This document shows positions 1 through 6,980 of a stretch of DNA of 7,593 bases, in pieces; within the stretch, counting starts at the first letter, position 1; each line of letters starts with the position of its first letter. The notes under the pieces are model-generated. The model was not told the origin of the DNA. It did not search any database and saw nothing but the letters and a program-made list of their open reading frames with translations. Made by a program: the position numbers and the translations under genes. Origin of the DNA: Candidatus Krumholzibacteriia bacterium (lineage in GTDB: Bacteria > Krumholzibacteriota > Krumholzibacteriia > Krumholzibacteriales > Krumholzibacteriaceae); contig JAPLKY010000053.1 of NCBI GenBank assembly GCA_026387805.1, positions 1 through 7,593 of the forward strand, in the 5' to 3' direction.

Positions 1-1396
1 TGCAATAGACGGGGCTCGTATGGGCGTACAGAGAATCCCCTGCGACGATCCACCCTCTTTTCGTTCCCGATACGCGGGCGGCGATCCAGGAGCTCTCGTA
101 AAGCGAAAGCGAAAAGCTCGCATCGACCGAGATTCGCGCCGGTTGGAGACGCAGGATCAGCTCGACGCGGCCGTTCCTCACGATCTCGATGCGATCGATC
201 GGGTAGGCGCTCTCGACCGATACTCTTCCCGGAACGACCGCGCCCGGGTGAGCATAGGAACAGCTGTCGCCGCTCGCGCGCCCTCCGATCTCGAAACGCG
301 TGATGAGGGGCCCGTTCGTGACGAAGGTTCTTCCGGCGGCGAGCCCCTCGAACCAGCTCTCCGCCCGGAATCCGTCATCGGCGACCCGCACGTACGCGCG
401 AAAGCCTCCGAACGGGGGGCTCTCGAGCCTGTTCGCGGCGGCATCCGTTCCGGCGCTCGCCGGAATGCGGAATCCGCTGTTCAACAACCGATACCACGTG
501 TCGAGATCGACGCCGCCGTTCCGGAAATTGCTGTAGCTCATGACGTCTATCGCGTCGACCTTGCCCAAAATGCAGTCGACGGGAAGTTCGCGAGCGATCC
601 CGCTGCCCGGCCAGCCCTCGACCTGGAGAAAATCATCGGCGGGGCTCGGGTGAGCGGCGATGACGAGCGCCCCTCGCTGCGCATGCGCCGAATCGGCGAT
701 ATCCATGGCGAGCGGCCACCAGATCGACGAGAAGGGGAGGATCAGGGATTTCAGGCCGAGGAGATTGAAGTGCCCATAGCTCGCGCTTCGCATCTCTTCG
801 CCCATGAAAACGACGCAGTCCGGAGCGCTGCAGGACGCGGGCGCGCCGGTGAAATAGTACGAGTTGTCGAGGCAGTTGACGATATTCAATCCCTCCGCGC
901 CCGCCATCAGCAGCGCGTCCTCGGGATCGAGAACGTAGTAGCCGTCGGCGTGGTTGATGTGCGTATGCGCGTCCCCCGAGAACCAGCCGAGGACGTCCAT
1001 CGAGATGAAACGCTCGAGCCCGACGACGAACGATGTATCGGAGACCACGTTCAGAGAGAGGGCGACCTCGCGATACTCAAAACCGCGCTTCAAGGTCAGA
1101 GTGAGCGGTCCGGGAGGAACCGCGCATGAGAAATCCCCGTTCGCGTAGAAATACCCGCCGTTCGCCGAATGATAGAAGGACACGGAGGACGGCGGGTACC
1201 GATTCTTCCCGGTCGAGTCGACGATCTTGCATCGCGTCGAAAGGGGAGTTCTTCTCGCGCCGTCGACGATCGAGCAGTGAATGTTCACCAAGGAAGCGCC
1301 ACTGAGGGGGGACGGAAACAGCGCCGGCGCCGCGACAAAAGCCGACGCGCCGAGCAGGATCGCGAAACGCAGTGATTTCCGCAACGAGCGACGCAC
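1..1396 (-). CDS. Secreted CehA/McbA-family metallohydrolase (PHP-like), C-terminus cut by window edge
   Basis: The frame is open from a GTG at 1394-1396 to the left edge, giving 465 visible residues. Residues 1-34 form a Sec-type signal peptide: basic start (VRRSLRKSLR), hydrophobic stretch 11-27, small residues near 31-35. Residues 35-130 look like a beta-sandwich regulatory domain. The metallohydrolase core follows: GDAHTH with H144 and H146, GEE at 199-201, GHFN with H209, AHP with H249, and GTD with D318; these are the expected metal ligands of a PHP-type site. GRTFVTNGP at 355-363 and IEIVRNGR at 403-410 are hallmarks of the CehA/McbA family, named after carbaryl hydrolases, whose members mostly have unknown substrates. 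The visible end (AHTSPVY) is typical of the family, so probably little is missing from this domain. No in-frame ATG occurs before residue 133, so GTG is the start; AAAGGG lies 9 nt upstream. It starts 34 nt after the lipoprotein gene and is probably co-transcribed with it. The family call is firm; the substrate is unknown. Confidence 0.9.
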   Translation of the reverse strand, partial: MRRSLRKSLRFAILLGASAFVAAPALFPSPLSGASLVNIHCSIVDGARRTPLSTRCKIVDSTGKNRYPPSSVSFYHSANGGYFYANGDFSCAVPPGPLTLTLKRGFEYREVALSLNVVSDTSFVVGLERFISMDVLGWFSGDAHTHINHADGYYVLDPEDALLMAGAEGLNIVNCLDNSYYFTGAPASCSAPDCVVFMGEEMRSASYGHFNLLGLKSLILPFSSIWWPLAMDIADSAHAQRGALVIAAHPSPADDFLQVEGWPGSGIARELPVDCILGKVDAIDVMSYSNFRNGGVDLDTWYRLLNSGFRIPASAGTDAAANRLESPPFGGFRAYVRVADDGFRAESWFEGLAAGRTFVTNGPLITRFEIGGRASGDSCSYAHPGAVVPGRVSVESAYPIDRIEIVRNGRVELILRLQPARISVDASFSLSLYESSWIAARVSGTKRGWIVAGDSLYAHTSPVYC

Positions 1397-1405
1397 GGCA
1401 ACACG

Positions 1406-1411
1406 CCCTTT
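1406..1411 (-). promoter_or_regulatory. Possible ribosome binding site of the metallohydrolase gene
   Basis: AAAGGG on the minus strand sits 9 nt before the GTG at 1396. It is a weak Shine-Dalgarno match, but it is the only one near the start that gives a complete signal peptide. Confidence 0.4.
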
Positions 1412-1430
1412 GTGCCGGTCCGGAATTCGG

Positions 1431-3695
1431 CTAGCCGGCCTTGATGCCCCATTTCTCGAATATCACGTCGATGAGCGCGTTGACCTGGGCGCGATTGAAG
1501 AACCACAGCTCGAAGCCGAAATGCGCGCTCGGCGCCGCGACGGCCGGTCCGAATCCCACGTCCGGAACGATACCCGCGTATTTCGTTACCACGAGCGCTA
1601 TCGCGGTGTTGTTCACGGGGGATACGACGTTCCTCGAACGCATCCGGTACATGGGGTGAAAGCAGCCCTGCGACTTCGCCTGCTTCTGATTCATCCAGTA
1701 CTGCGGATCATAGATCTCGACGTAATTGAAGCCGCGCTTTCTCGGATCGAAGTACCGATCGGTCTTCGTGACCTCCTCCCAGAGAGTCAGCGTCGCGGGC
1801 AATCCCGGCATATCGGCGGTAAACGAATCGGCGTCGTCGCGCACCGCGAATTCGAGCGCGTCGAGCTGCTCTCTCCGCATCCTCATGTCCGGATCCGAGC
1901 GGAAGGTGCCGGTGACCTTGTCGAGCATGGTGATGCAGTAATCGCGGTACCCCATGCTGTATACGCCGCTCGTATCCCCCTCGCACCCCTCCCGCGGCCC
2001 CGTGATCTCGCATCGCAGGTTCAGCGGAAACACCATGGCGTTGGATTGGAGCATCGCGGCGAACCCGCCGGTTCTGTCGGAACGCCCTTCCGTCAGGAGA
2101 TGCCCTCCCTTCGCGAGGAATATCGAGAGGTAGTTGACGACGAGCTGGCTCCCGGTCTCGATCTGGGATTCCAGGGTGAATCGAACGATGTCATCCCAGC
2201 AGATCGAGGTGAGATCGGACGAGTAGCTCCAGACGATATTCTTGTACCGACCGATCAGGGATATCTTCGGCGGAGAAAAATTGGATCCGCCGCTGGCGGC
2301 ATCGTACACGTCCCGCGTCGGATCGAATCCGCTCGCGCGCCGGCAGAGAGCGACCCAGAACGCATCGTGCTCGTCCTCTCTCGGCATCGCATAGTCCTGC
2401 TGAGAGAAATTGCTCGACGGAAAGTCATCCACCCACAGCAGGTTGCGGTCCATCGTGAACGGCACGATGTTGATCTCGATCAGCCCGAGGGTCTCCGAGC
2501 CCGAGTTGTCCACGCATCGCACGAAGAGCGTATGCACTCCCGAGTACCAGATCGCCGTGCAGCCCCGATTGAACGGGCTGCAATCCGAACCCCAATCGCT
2601 CGGATTGTTCAGATCCGCGACGTCCCACCCGTACTGGAAGCAGACGATCTCGCCGCCATATTCGGAGGCATCCCCCAAGAACCGGAAGTTGAGCGGCACC
2701 CCGGGCGGGAGATCGCGCTTCTCGGCACGCAGATTCGTCCCTGTGAACCGAAATCCTCCGAGATACGGCTCCGTGATGGTCAGAAACGGAAACGCGGTGA
2801 CCGATACGATGAACTGCCGTACGTTCACTCCCCGCGTGAAGATCGCGGTGACCGCCCCCGCCTCGTCCTTCGCCTGCACCGCGAAGATGTGCGCTTTCGT
2901 CAGCGTGAGAATCTCATCGTCCCCGAGCCACGTCGAGCGGCCCGAATCCCCCGGCGCGCGGTAGGAGATCCACGGGCTCCAGTCTCCCTCGTAGCGCCAG
3001 GGATGCTCATTCAGGTCCAGGATGATATCGAACTCGGAGCTGTCGTTGCCGGATGGGGTGATCAGCTGGTGGTACAGGTAGCGTATCGAGTCGGGATCCT
3101 GGGTATTTTCCGGCGAATCGATCGGATCGGTTCCCCGCCACTCCCACTTGATGACCTTGCCGAGCGATACCGTCTGGTTCCGGTTGCTCGGCGGGCGAGG
3201 CATGGTGATCTCGATAAAGGGGGCCAGGGTCCACGCGGTGAACGATCGATACACGGGATCGGAGCGTTTCCCCTCGAGGTCGACCGCCCTGATGAAAAAG
3301 GTGTGCGTCTTGCTGTAATGCGTGTACGCATAGTTGCCGTAATCCACCTCCTTCGCCGAATCGTCGGCCGACACCTTGAATATGCTGTCGAAAGAGGAGC
3401 TCTTGCGCCATTTATCCAGCCCGGTCGTATCCTCGCGATGAAAACCGAGGGGGTAGCCGTCGACCACGACGTACTCGAAGCATCGAATCTCGCCGTCGGG
3501 GTCCCATCCCCCCCAGTAGAAATGCACCTGATATCCCGTCGTCGTCCCTTCGACGGGTCCGCTCGAAAGCCACACCTCGGGACTCTTGTTTGCGGTGCCC
3601 GCTCCGATCATCGTATCCTCGGAGCATCCGAACACAGCAACGAGGATCGCGAGCGTCGCCCCGAAAAGCAATCGTGTCCCGATTTTCGAATTCAC
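1431..3695 (-). CDS. Large lipoprotein with three Ig/FnIII-like modules and an unrecognised C-terminal domain
   Basis: A 754-residue protein from a GTG at 3693-3695. The frame is open further upstream to an ATG at 3776, but GGGGAGG 7 nt before the GTG and a lipoprotein signal directly after it decide the start. Residues 1-24 are a type II signal peptide (LAILVAVFGC, lipidated Cys24; Phe at -2 is unusual). Ser at +2 is compatible with outer-membrane sorting in enterobacteria. Three beta-sandwich-like modules follow (about 38-155, 156-300, 302-412). Each contains an H-x(4)-[RQ]-[AC]-x-D-x-x-G strand (H131, H269, H388); modules 1 and 3 share GGEI/DGEI-x-C-F-x-Y. Residues 417-560 open with NLLWVDDF and contain RYKNIVWSYSSD and LAKGGHLLTEG, which recalls the alternating beta/alpha pattern of glutamine-amidotransferase-like or ThuA-like folds; no catalytic Cys-His-Glu set is evident. 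The C-terminus (FGFELWFFNRAQVNALIDVIF) looks like a conserved end. Function is unknown; surface binding or substrate presentation is a guess. Confidence 0.85.
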   Translation of the reverse strand: MNSKIGTRLLFGATLAILVAVFGCSEDTMIGAGTANKSPEVWLSSGPVEGTTTGYQVHFYWGGWDPDGEIRCFEYVVVDGYPLGFHREDTTGLDKWRKSSSFDSIFKVSADDSAKEVDYGNYAYTHYSKTHTFFIRAVDLEGKRSDPVYRSFTAWTLAPFIEITMPRPPSNRNQTVSLGKVIKWEWRGTDPIDSPENTQDPDSIRYLYHQLITPSGNDSSEFDIILDLNEHPWRYEGDWSPWISYRAPGDSGRSTWLGDDEILTLTKAHIFAVQAKDEAGAVTAIFTRGVNVRQFIVSVTAFPFLTITEPYLGGFRFTGTNLRAEKRDLPPGVPLNFRFLGDASEYGGEIVCFQYGWDVADLNNPSDWGSDCSPFNRGCTAIWYSGVHTLFVRCVDNSGSETLGLIEINIVPFTMDRNLLWVDDFPSSNFSQQDYAMPREDEHDAFWVALCRRASGFDPTRDVYDAASGGSNFSPPKISLIGRYKNIVWSYSSDLTSICWDDIVRFTLESQIETGSQLVVNYLSIFLAKGGHLLTEGRSDRTGGFAAMLQSNAMVFPLNLRCEITGPREGCEGDTSGVYSMGYRDYCITMLDKVTGTFRSDPDMRMRREQLDALEFAVRDDADSFTADMPGLPATLTLWEEVTKTDRYFDPRKRGFNYVEIYDPQYWMNQKQAKSQGCFHPMYRMRSRNVVSPVNNTAIALVVTKYAGIVPDVGFGPAVAAPSAHFGFELWFFNRAQVNALIDVIFEKWGIKAG

Positions 3696-3702
3696 TCCGG
3701 TA

Positions 3703-3709
3703 CCTCCCC
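3703..3709 (-). promoter_or_regulatory. Strong ribosome binding site that fixes the lipoprotein start
   Basis: GGGGAGG on the minus strand ends 7 nt before the GTG at 3695. It favours that GTG over the upstream in-frame ATG at 3776, whose extra 27 residues (polar, Arg/Asp/Gly-rich) would precede the lipoprotein signal and spoil it. Confidence 0.75.
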
Positions 3710-3749
3710 GATCCGCGGTGTCTCGTTGATTCCCCACGTTCCCTGATCT

Positions 3750-3776
3750 AAAATATAACAGGATGGCGGCGCTCAA
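3750..3776 (-). promoter_or_regulatory. Possible promoter in the symporter-lipoprotein gap
   Basis: The 93-nt gap (3696-3788) holds an AT-rich patch that stands out in this GC-rich window. On the minus strand TTGAGC (3771-3776) is followed by TATATTTT (3750-3757). The spacing is 13 nt for a sigma70-type TATATT box, which is too short, and 16 nt from TTG to the start of the TAnnTTTG-like box described for Bacteroidetes-type promoters, shorter than their usual spacing. A start near 3743 would leave a leader of about 50 nt. The base composition is seen; promoter function is inferred. Confidence 0.3.
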
Positions 3777-3788
3777 TGATAATGGTTT

Positions 3789-5579
3789 TTATCGCTCGCG
3801 GGCGGATCGCGACGGACGCATCGACATGAACAGCGCGAGCCCGGCGACGAAGGCGCCGGCGAGAAGCAGGAAGCCCGGGACGGGATCGCCGAGAACGAGA
3901 TTGCCGATGCCGAAGAGAGCGAGGTACAGCGCCGCGACGCCGCACACGATCCTGAATGCCGTGCGCGAGCCCGATCCCGCGGATGAGACGCCGGGCGCCC
4001 CGCTCCTGAAGGCCTTCCACCCCGGCCCGCCGGGATGGCAGCGCTCGTAGAACCGGTTCAGGTGATCGCGGCCGACCGGCCTCGTGAGCAGGGTCACCAC
4101 GATCCATACGAGCATGGCCGCGAAAGCGGTGAGCGCCATCGAATAGGGGAACCTTACCCACGCCGCGCCGCTGAAACGGGGAATGTCCGAGCATATCCCG
4201 AGCGCGAACGTCGCGACGAGCGCCGTCACCATGGCGGAGATCTCGGACCACGCGTTGACCCGCCACCAGTACCACCTCGCCACGTATACGGAACCGACGC
4301 CGGCCGTCACCGAGATGATGAGCTTCCACGCGAAGGAGATGTCCTTGACGGCGAACGAGGCCAGGGCTCCCAGGACGGCGAGGACGATCACCGAGACCTG
4401 CGCCGCCACGAGATACTGCCGTTCCGTTCTGCCCCTCCAGACGAAGCGCCGAAGCAGATCGTTCACCATGAGGGAAGAGCCCCAGTTGAGCTGCGTGCTC
4501 TCGGTCGACATGAATGCAGCGAAGAACGACGCAAGCATGAGACCGAAGAGTCCGGGAGTCAGGACCGCGCGCATGACCATGGGGTACAGGCGCTCGGGAT
4601 CGTCGACCTTGCCGAAGAGCGCCATGCCGCACAGGCCCACGACGATCCACGGCCACGGGCGCAGGGCGATGTGGGCGACGCTGAACCAGAGGTACGCAAA
4701 AACGGAGTGCCGCTCGTTCTTCGCGGCGAAGAGCCTCTGGGCAAGATACCCGCCCCCATCGATCGTATAGGATGCCCACCATACGACGAGGACGAGGACA
4801 AGGAACTCGGTGAAGGGATTCGCCGCGGCGAGGGATGCCGCCTGAGGAATGATCCGAAACGTCCCGTCGACGGGGAATCCATGCGCGGCGATTGCCTCCC
4901 GGATCGGACCCCAGCCGCCGGCCGCGCGAAATGCGAGGGCCGCCGTCGCGATGCAGCCTCCCATGGCGAGAATGAACTGGAAGAAATCCGTGATCACCAC
5001 TCCCCAGAGGCCGGAGATCGTCGTGTAGCCCACCGTGACGATGAAAAGAGCGAGGACGGTGAATGCTTCCGCGTCCATTCCGATGATCGTCTTCGTCTCG
5101 TCCCACCCCATGATAACGACGATGATCTTCACCATCGCGCGCATGACCCAGGCGATGATGAGCACGTTCTGCAGGATCCCGAACCAGATCGCCCGGTAGC
5201 ACCGCAGGATGGCGGCCGGCTTTCCGTCGTAGCGAAGCTCGACGAACTCGGCGTCGGTCGTGATCCGCGCCCGGTGCCACAGGTGGGAAAAGAGGAATAC
5301 CGTAACGATCCCGCCGATCCCCCACTGCCACCAGAGCCAGTTCTGCCATATCCCTCCTTTCGCGACGAGACCCGACACGACGAGCGGCGTGTCGGCGGCG
5401 AAGGTGGTGGCGACCATCGACGTCCCGATCAGCCACCAGGGGAGCGAGCGGCCCGAGACGAAGTACTCCTCCGTGTTCCGCGTCGCCCGCTTCCTCAGCA
5501 CGATGCCGATGGCGAAGGAAACGACGAGGTACGCCGCTATGATGAAAACGTCGAGCGCCGTGAGACGTGCGTACGCCAT
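3789..5579 (-). CDS. Sodium:solute symporter (SSS family)
   Basis: A 596-residue inner-membrane protein with about 13 core helices and two further hydrophobic segments near the C-terminus (about 541-562 and 568-586). Typical SSS features are EEYFVSGRSLPWWLIGTSM (37-55, helix 2 region), a TTISGLWGVVITDFFQF stretch (186-202), and MSTESTQLNWGSS (357-369). S358 and T359 in the last align with the Na2-site Ser/Thr of PutP and vSGLT. RWYWWRVNAWSE (435-446) and a HPGGPGW motif (515-521) before the extra helices also occur in SSS proteins. The family couples Na+ entry to uptake of sugars, amino acids, carboxylates or similar; nothing visible fixes the substrate. The ATG at 5579 lies 2 nt after the stop of the POT-like gene and has no well-placed Shine-Dalgarno (the G-rich purine run is 13-19 nt away), so translation is probably coupled. 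Stop is TAA. Family very sure, substrate unknown. Confidence 0.93.
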   Translation of the reverse strand: MAYARLTALDVFIIAAYLVVSFAIGIVLRKRATRNTEEYFVSGRSLPWWLIGTSMVATTFAADTPLVVSGLVAKGGIWQNWLWWQWGIGGIVTVFLFSHLWHRARITTDAEFVELRYDGKPAAILRCYRAIWFGILQNVLIIAWVMRAMVKIIVVIMGWDETKTIIGMDAEAFTVLALFIVTVGYTTISGLWGVVITDFFQFILAMGGCIATAALAFRAAGGWGPIREAIAAHGFPVDGTFRIIPQAASLAAANPFTEFLVLVLVVWWASYTIDGGGYLAQRLFAAKNERHSVFAYLWFSVAHIALRPWPWIVVGLCGMALFGKVDDPERLYPMVMRAVLTPGLFGLMLASFFAAFMSTESTQLNWGSSLMVNDLLRRFVWRGRTERQYLVAAQVSVIVLAVLGALASFAVKDISFAWKLIISVTAGVGSVYVARWYWWRVNAWSEISAMVTALVATFALGICSDIPRFSGAAWVRFPYSMALTAFAAMLVWIVVTLLTRPVGRDHLNRFYERCHPGGPGWKAFRSGAPGVSSAGSGSRTAFRIVCGVAALYLALFGIGNLVLGDPVPGFLLLAGAFVAGLALFMSMRPSRSARER

Positions 5580-5581
5580 GG

Positions 5582-6970
5582 CTACGAGGAGATCCCCCCC
5601 TCCCCCGCAGGTCGATTCGCGATGAACCGGTTATACGCGAAAAGCGCGACGAGCGCGATGGCCCCGATCGCCGCGAACGTGAACCACATCTTGTACGGTT
5701 CCCGTACTCCCGTCTCCGGCACGTACCGTTCGACGAGCTCGCCGGTCAGACGCGCCCCCGCCGCGTTCGCGATGAAGCTCCGCAGATACGAATAGCCGAG
5801 GTAGAGACCGACCTTGCCCTTCGGCGCCATTCCGGCGACATAGTCGAGAAACCGCGGAGCGAAGGTCATCTCGCCGAGAGCGAAGACCGCGATCGCGAGG
5901 CACGCGCCCCCGAGCGTCGGCATGAGCCCGAGCAGGATCATGGCGAAGGTCGAAATGCCCATCCCGAGCCCCATGGCCCCGATCGGCTTCATCTTCCGCA
6001 CGACCCATGCAACCGGCATCTGGAAGAGAATGATCATCCCCGGATTGATGGCGACGATCCACTCCATCGGCGCACGCTCCGAGATATGCCGGACGATGTA
6101 GAGCGGCACGGAGAGATAGAGCTGCCAGAACATCAGGTCGAAACCGGCAAAGATCAGGATGAACGCCATGAATTTCCCGTCGAAGAGCAGACGGACCATA
6201 TCGGCGAAGGTCTGCTTCGTCGAGCGAGCCGGCTCGCCGGACCGGTCGGGCTCCCGGTACACGAACGCGGCGAAGAGCAGCGCGACGAGCGCGACCGCCA
6301 TCGAGAAGAAACAGATGACCTGCATCCCGAAGCCCTGCCATTTCAGCATATCGACGAAGGATTCGGGAGACATCGGCGGATTCTGCGCCGCCGCCCGCGA
6401 GGCGATCTCCTCCGTCACGGAAAGGGGGGGCACGTGCAGGCGCACCCAGTCCTGCAGCGCGGACCGGTTCGATTGCGAGAGCCAGCCGCCGAGATCCTGC
6501 CTCAGCGCCTTGGCGACGATCTTTCCCGTGAATCCGCCGACGTTGACCATCATGTAGAAGATGGAGAATCCGATCTTGGAAAGGTCTCCCGGCGAGGTCT
6601 TCTTGATCGTGCCCGAGATCACCGGCTTCACGAACGCCCCGCCCACGGCAATGAGGGCGAGCGAGAAGAGAACCGTCCCTTTCGCGGGAAACGCCCCGAG
6701 CGCCCCATACCCCAGGGCGAGGAGCGAAAAGGCGATCAGGAGTCCGTTGCGGAAACCCATCTTGTCCGAGATGGCGCCCGCGGGGATAGGCAGGAGGTAC
6801 AGCGACGATATGAAGATTCCCGTGATCGTCACCGCGGACGCGGTATCGAATCCGACGCGCCTCGCGAGATAGATCGCGAGGATGATGTTCATCCCGTAAT
6901 ACGCGATCCGTTCCAGGAGCTCGATGGTATTGGCCGCCCAGAAGGTCCGCGGAAAGCGCCTCAGGTCCAT
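5582..6970 (-). CDS. POT-like (proton-coupled oligopeptide transporter type) MFS permease
   Basis: A 462-residue inner-membrane protein with about 12 helices. Helix 1 carries the POT signature ExxERxxYYG (E17, E20, R21, Y24, Y25, G26), with Ile22 where Phe is usual. Helix 4 has VKP with K115, matching the conserved POT lysine, and helix 10 has LGE with E367, matching the conserved POT glutamate. Loop 2-3 carries MFS motif A (G65, D69, K70, G72, R74). Helix 5 reads FSIFYMMVNVGGF, close to the POT motif. Characterised members import di- or tripeptides (or, in plants, nitrate) with protons. Two differences stand out: about 60 hydrophilic residues (154-213) between helices 5 and 6, predicted to face the periplasm, and only 12 helices rather than the 14 common in bacterial POT proteins. 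The start is ATG at 6970 with GAGGAG 4 nt upstream; the upstream gene stops 9 nt before it. Substrate unknown; a divergent MFS subfamily is the alternative. Confidence 0.87.
   Translation of the reverse strand: MDLRRFPRTFWAANTIELLERIAYYGMNIILAIYLARRVGFDTASAVTITGIFISSLYLLPIPAGAISDKMGFRNGLLIAFSLLALGYGALGAFPAKGTVLFSLALIAVGGAFVKPVISGTIKKTSPGDLSKIGFSIFYMMVNVGGFTGKIVAKALRQDLGGWLSQSNRSALQDWVRLHVPPLSVTEEIASRAAAQNPPMSPESFVDMLKWQGFGMQVICFFSMAVALVALLFAAFVYREPDRSGEPARSTKQTFADMVRLLFDGKFMAFILIFAGFDLMFWQLYLSVPLYIVRHISERAPMEWIVAINPGMIILFQMPVAWVVRKMKPIGAMGLGMGISTFAMILLGLMPTLGGACLAIAVFALGEMTFAPRFLDYVAGMAPKGKVGLYLGYSYLRSFIANAAGARLTGELVERYVPETGVREPYKMWFTFAAIGAIALVALFAYNRFIANRPAGEGGISS
5594..5600 (-). other. G7 run in the phase of a -1 slippery heptamer near the POT-like gene stop
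   Basis: On the minus strand the POT-like gene reads GAG GGG GGG ATC TCC TCG TAG. The seven Gs form G GGG GGG, with the two GGG codons in the zero frame. After a -1 slip the reading becomes GAT CTC CTC GTA GCC ATG, continuing into the symporter frame without a stop. The run may be chance in GC-rich DNA, and it is also a likely site of sequencing indels. Confidence 0.3.
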
Positions 6971-6974
6971 TCCG

Positions 6975-6980
6975 CTCCTC
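6975..6980 (-). promoter_or_regulatory. Ribosome binding site of the POT-like permease, overlapping the upstream stop codon
   Basis: GAGGAG on the minus strand lies 4 nt before the ATG at 6970. The upstream gene's TAG occupies 6980-6982, so the first G of this site is the last base of that stop codon. This arrangement supports co-transcription and translational coupling. Confidence 0.7.

Noticed and set aside
1414..1439. Interrupted GC-rich inverted repeat (GCCGG...CCGGC with an inner CCG/CGG) at the lipoprotein stop, considered as a terminator
   Set aside because: The stem is only 5+3 bp with an uneven internal loop, and on the minus strand it is followed by ACCGGCACAAAGGG rather than a T-run, so there is no sign of intrinsic termination.
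1281..3746. 821-codon open frame on the plus strand, and similar ones at 20-1129, 4035-5795 and 5567-7300
   Set aside because: The products are rich in Arg, Glu, Asp, His and Pro with no domain, signal or membrane pattern, and they are codon-aligned mirrors of minus-strand genes that have clear family motifs.
3696..3776. Lipoprotein start at the upstream in-frame ATG (3776)
   Set aside because: It would add 27 polar and charged residues before the lipoprotein signal and ignores the strong GGGGAGG placed for the GTG at 3695.
3748..5436. 562-codon minus-strand frame overlapping the symporter
   Set aside because: It is Arg-rich and lacks hydrophobic segments, whereas the alternative minus-strand frame over the same DNA gives a complete SSS symporter with its motifs.
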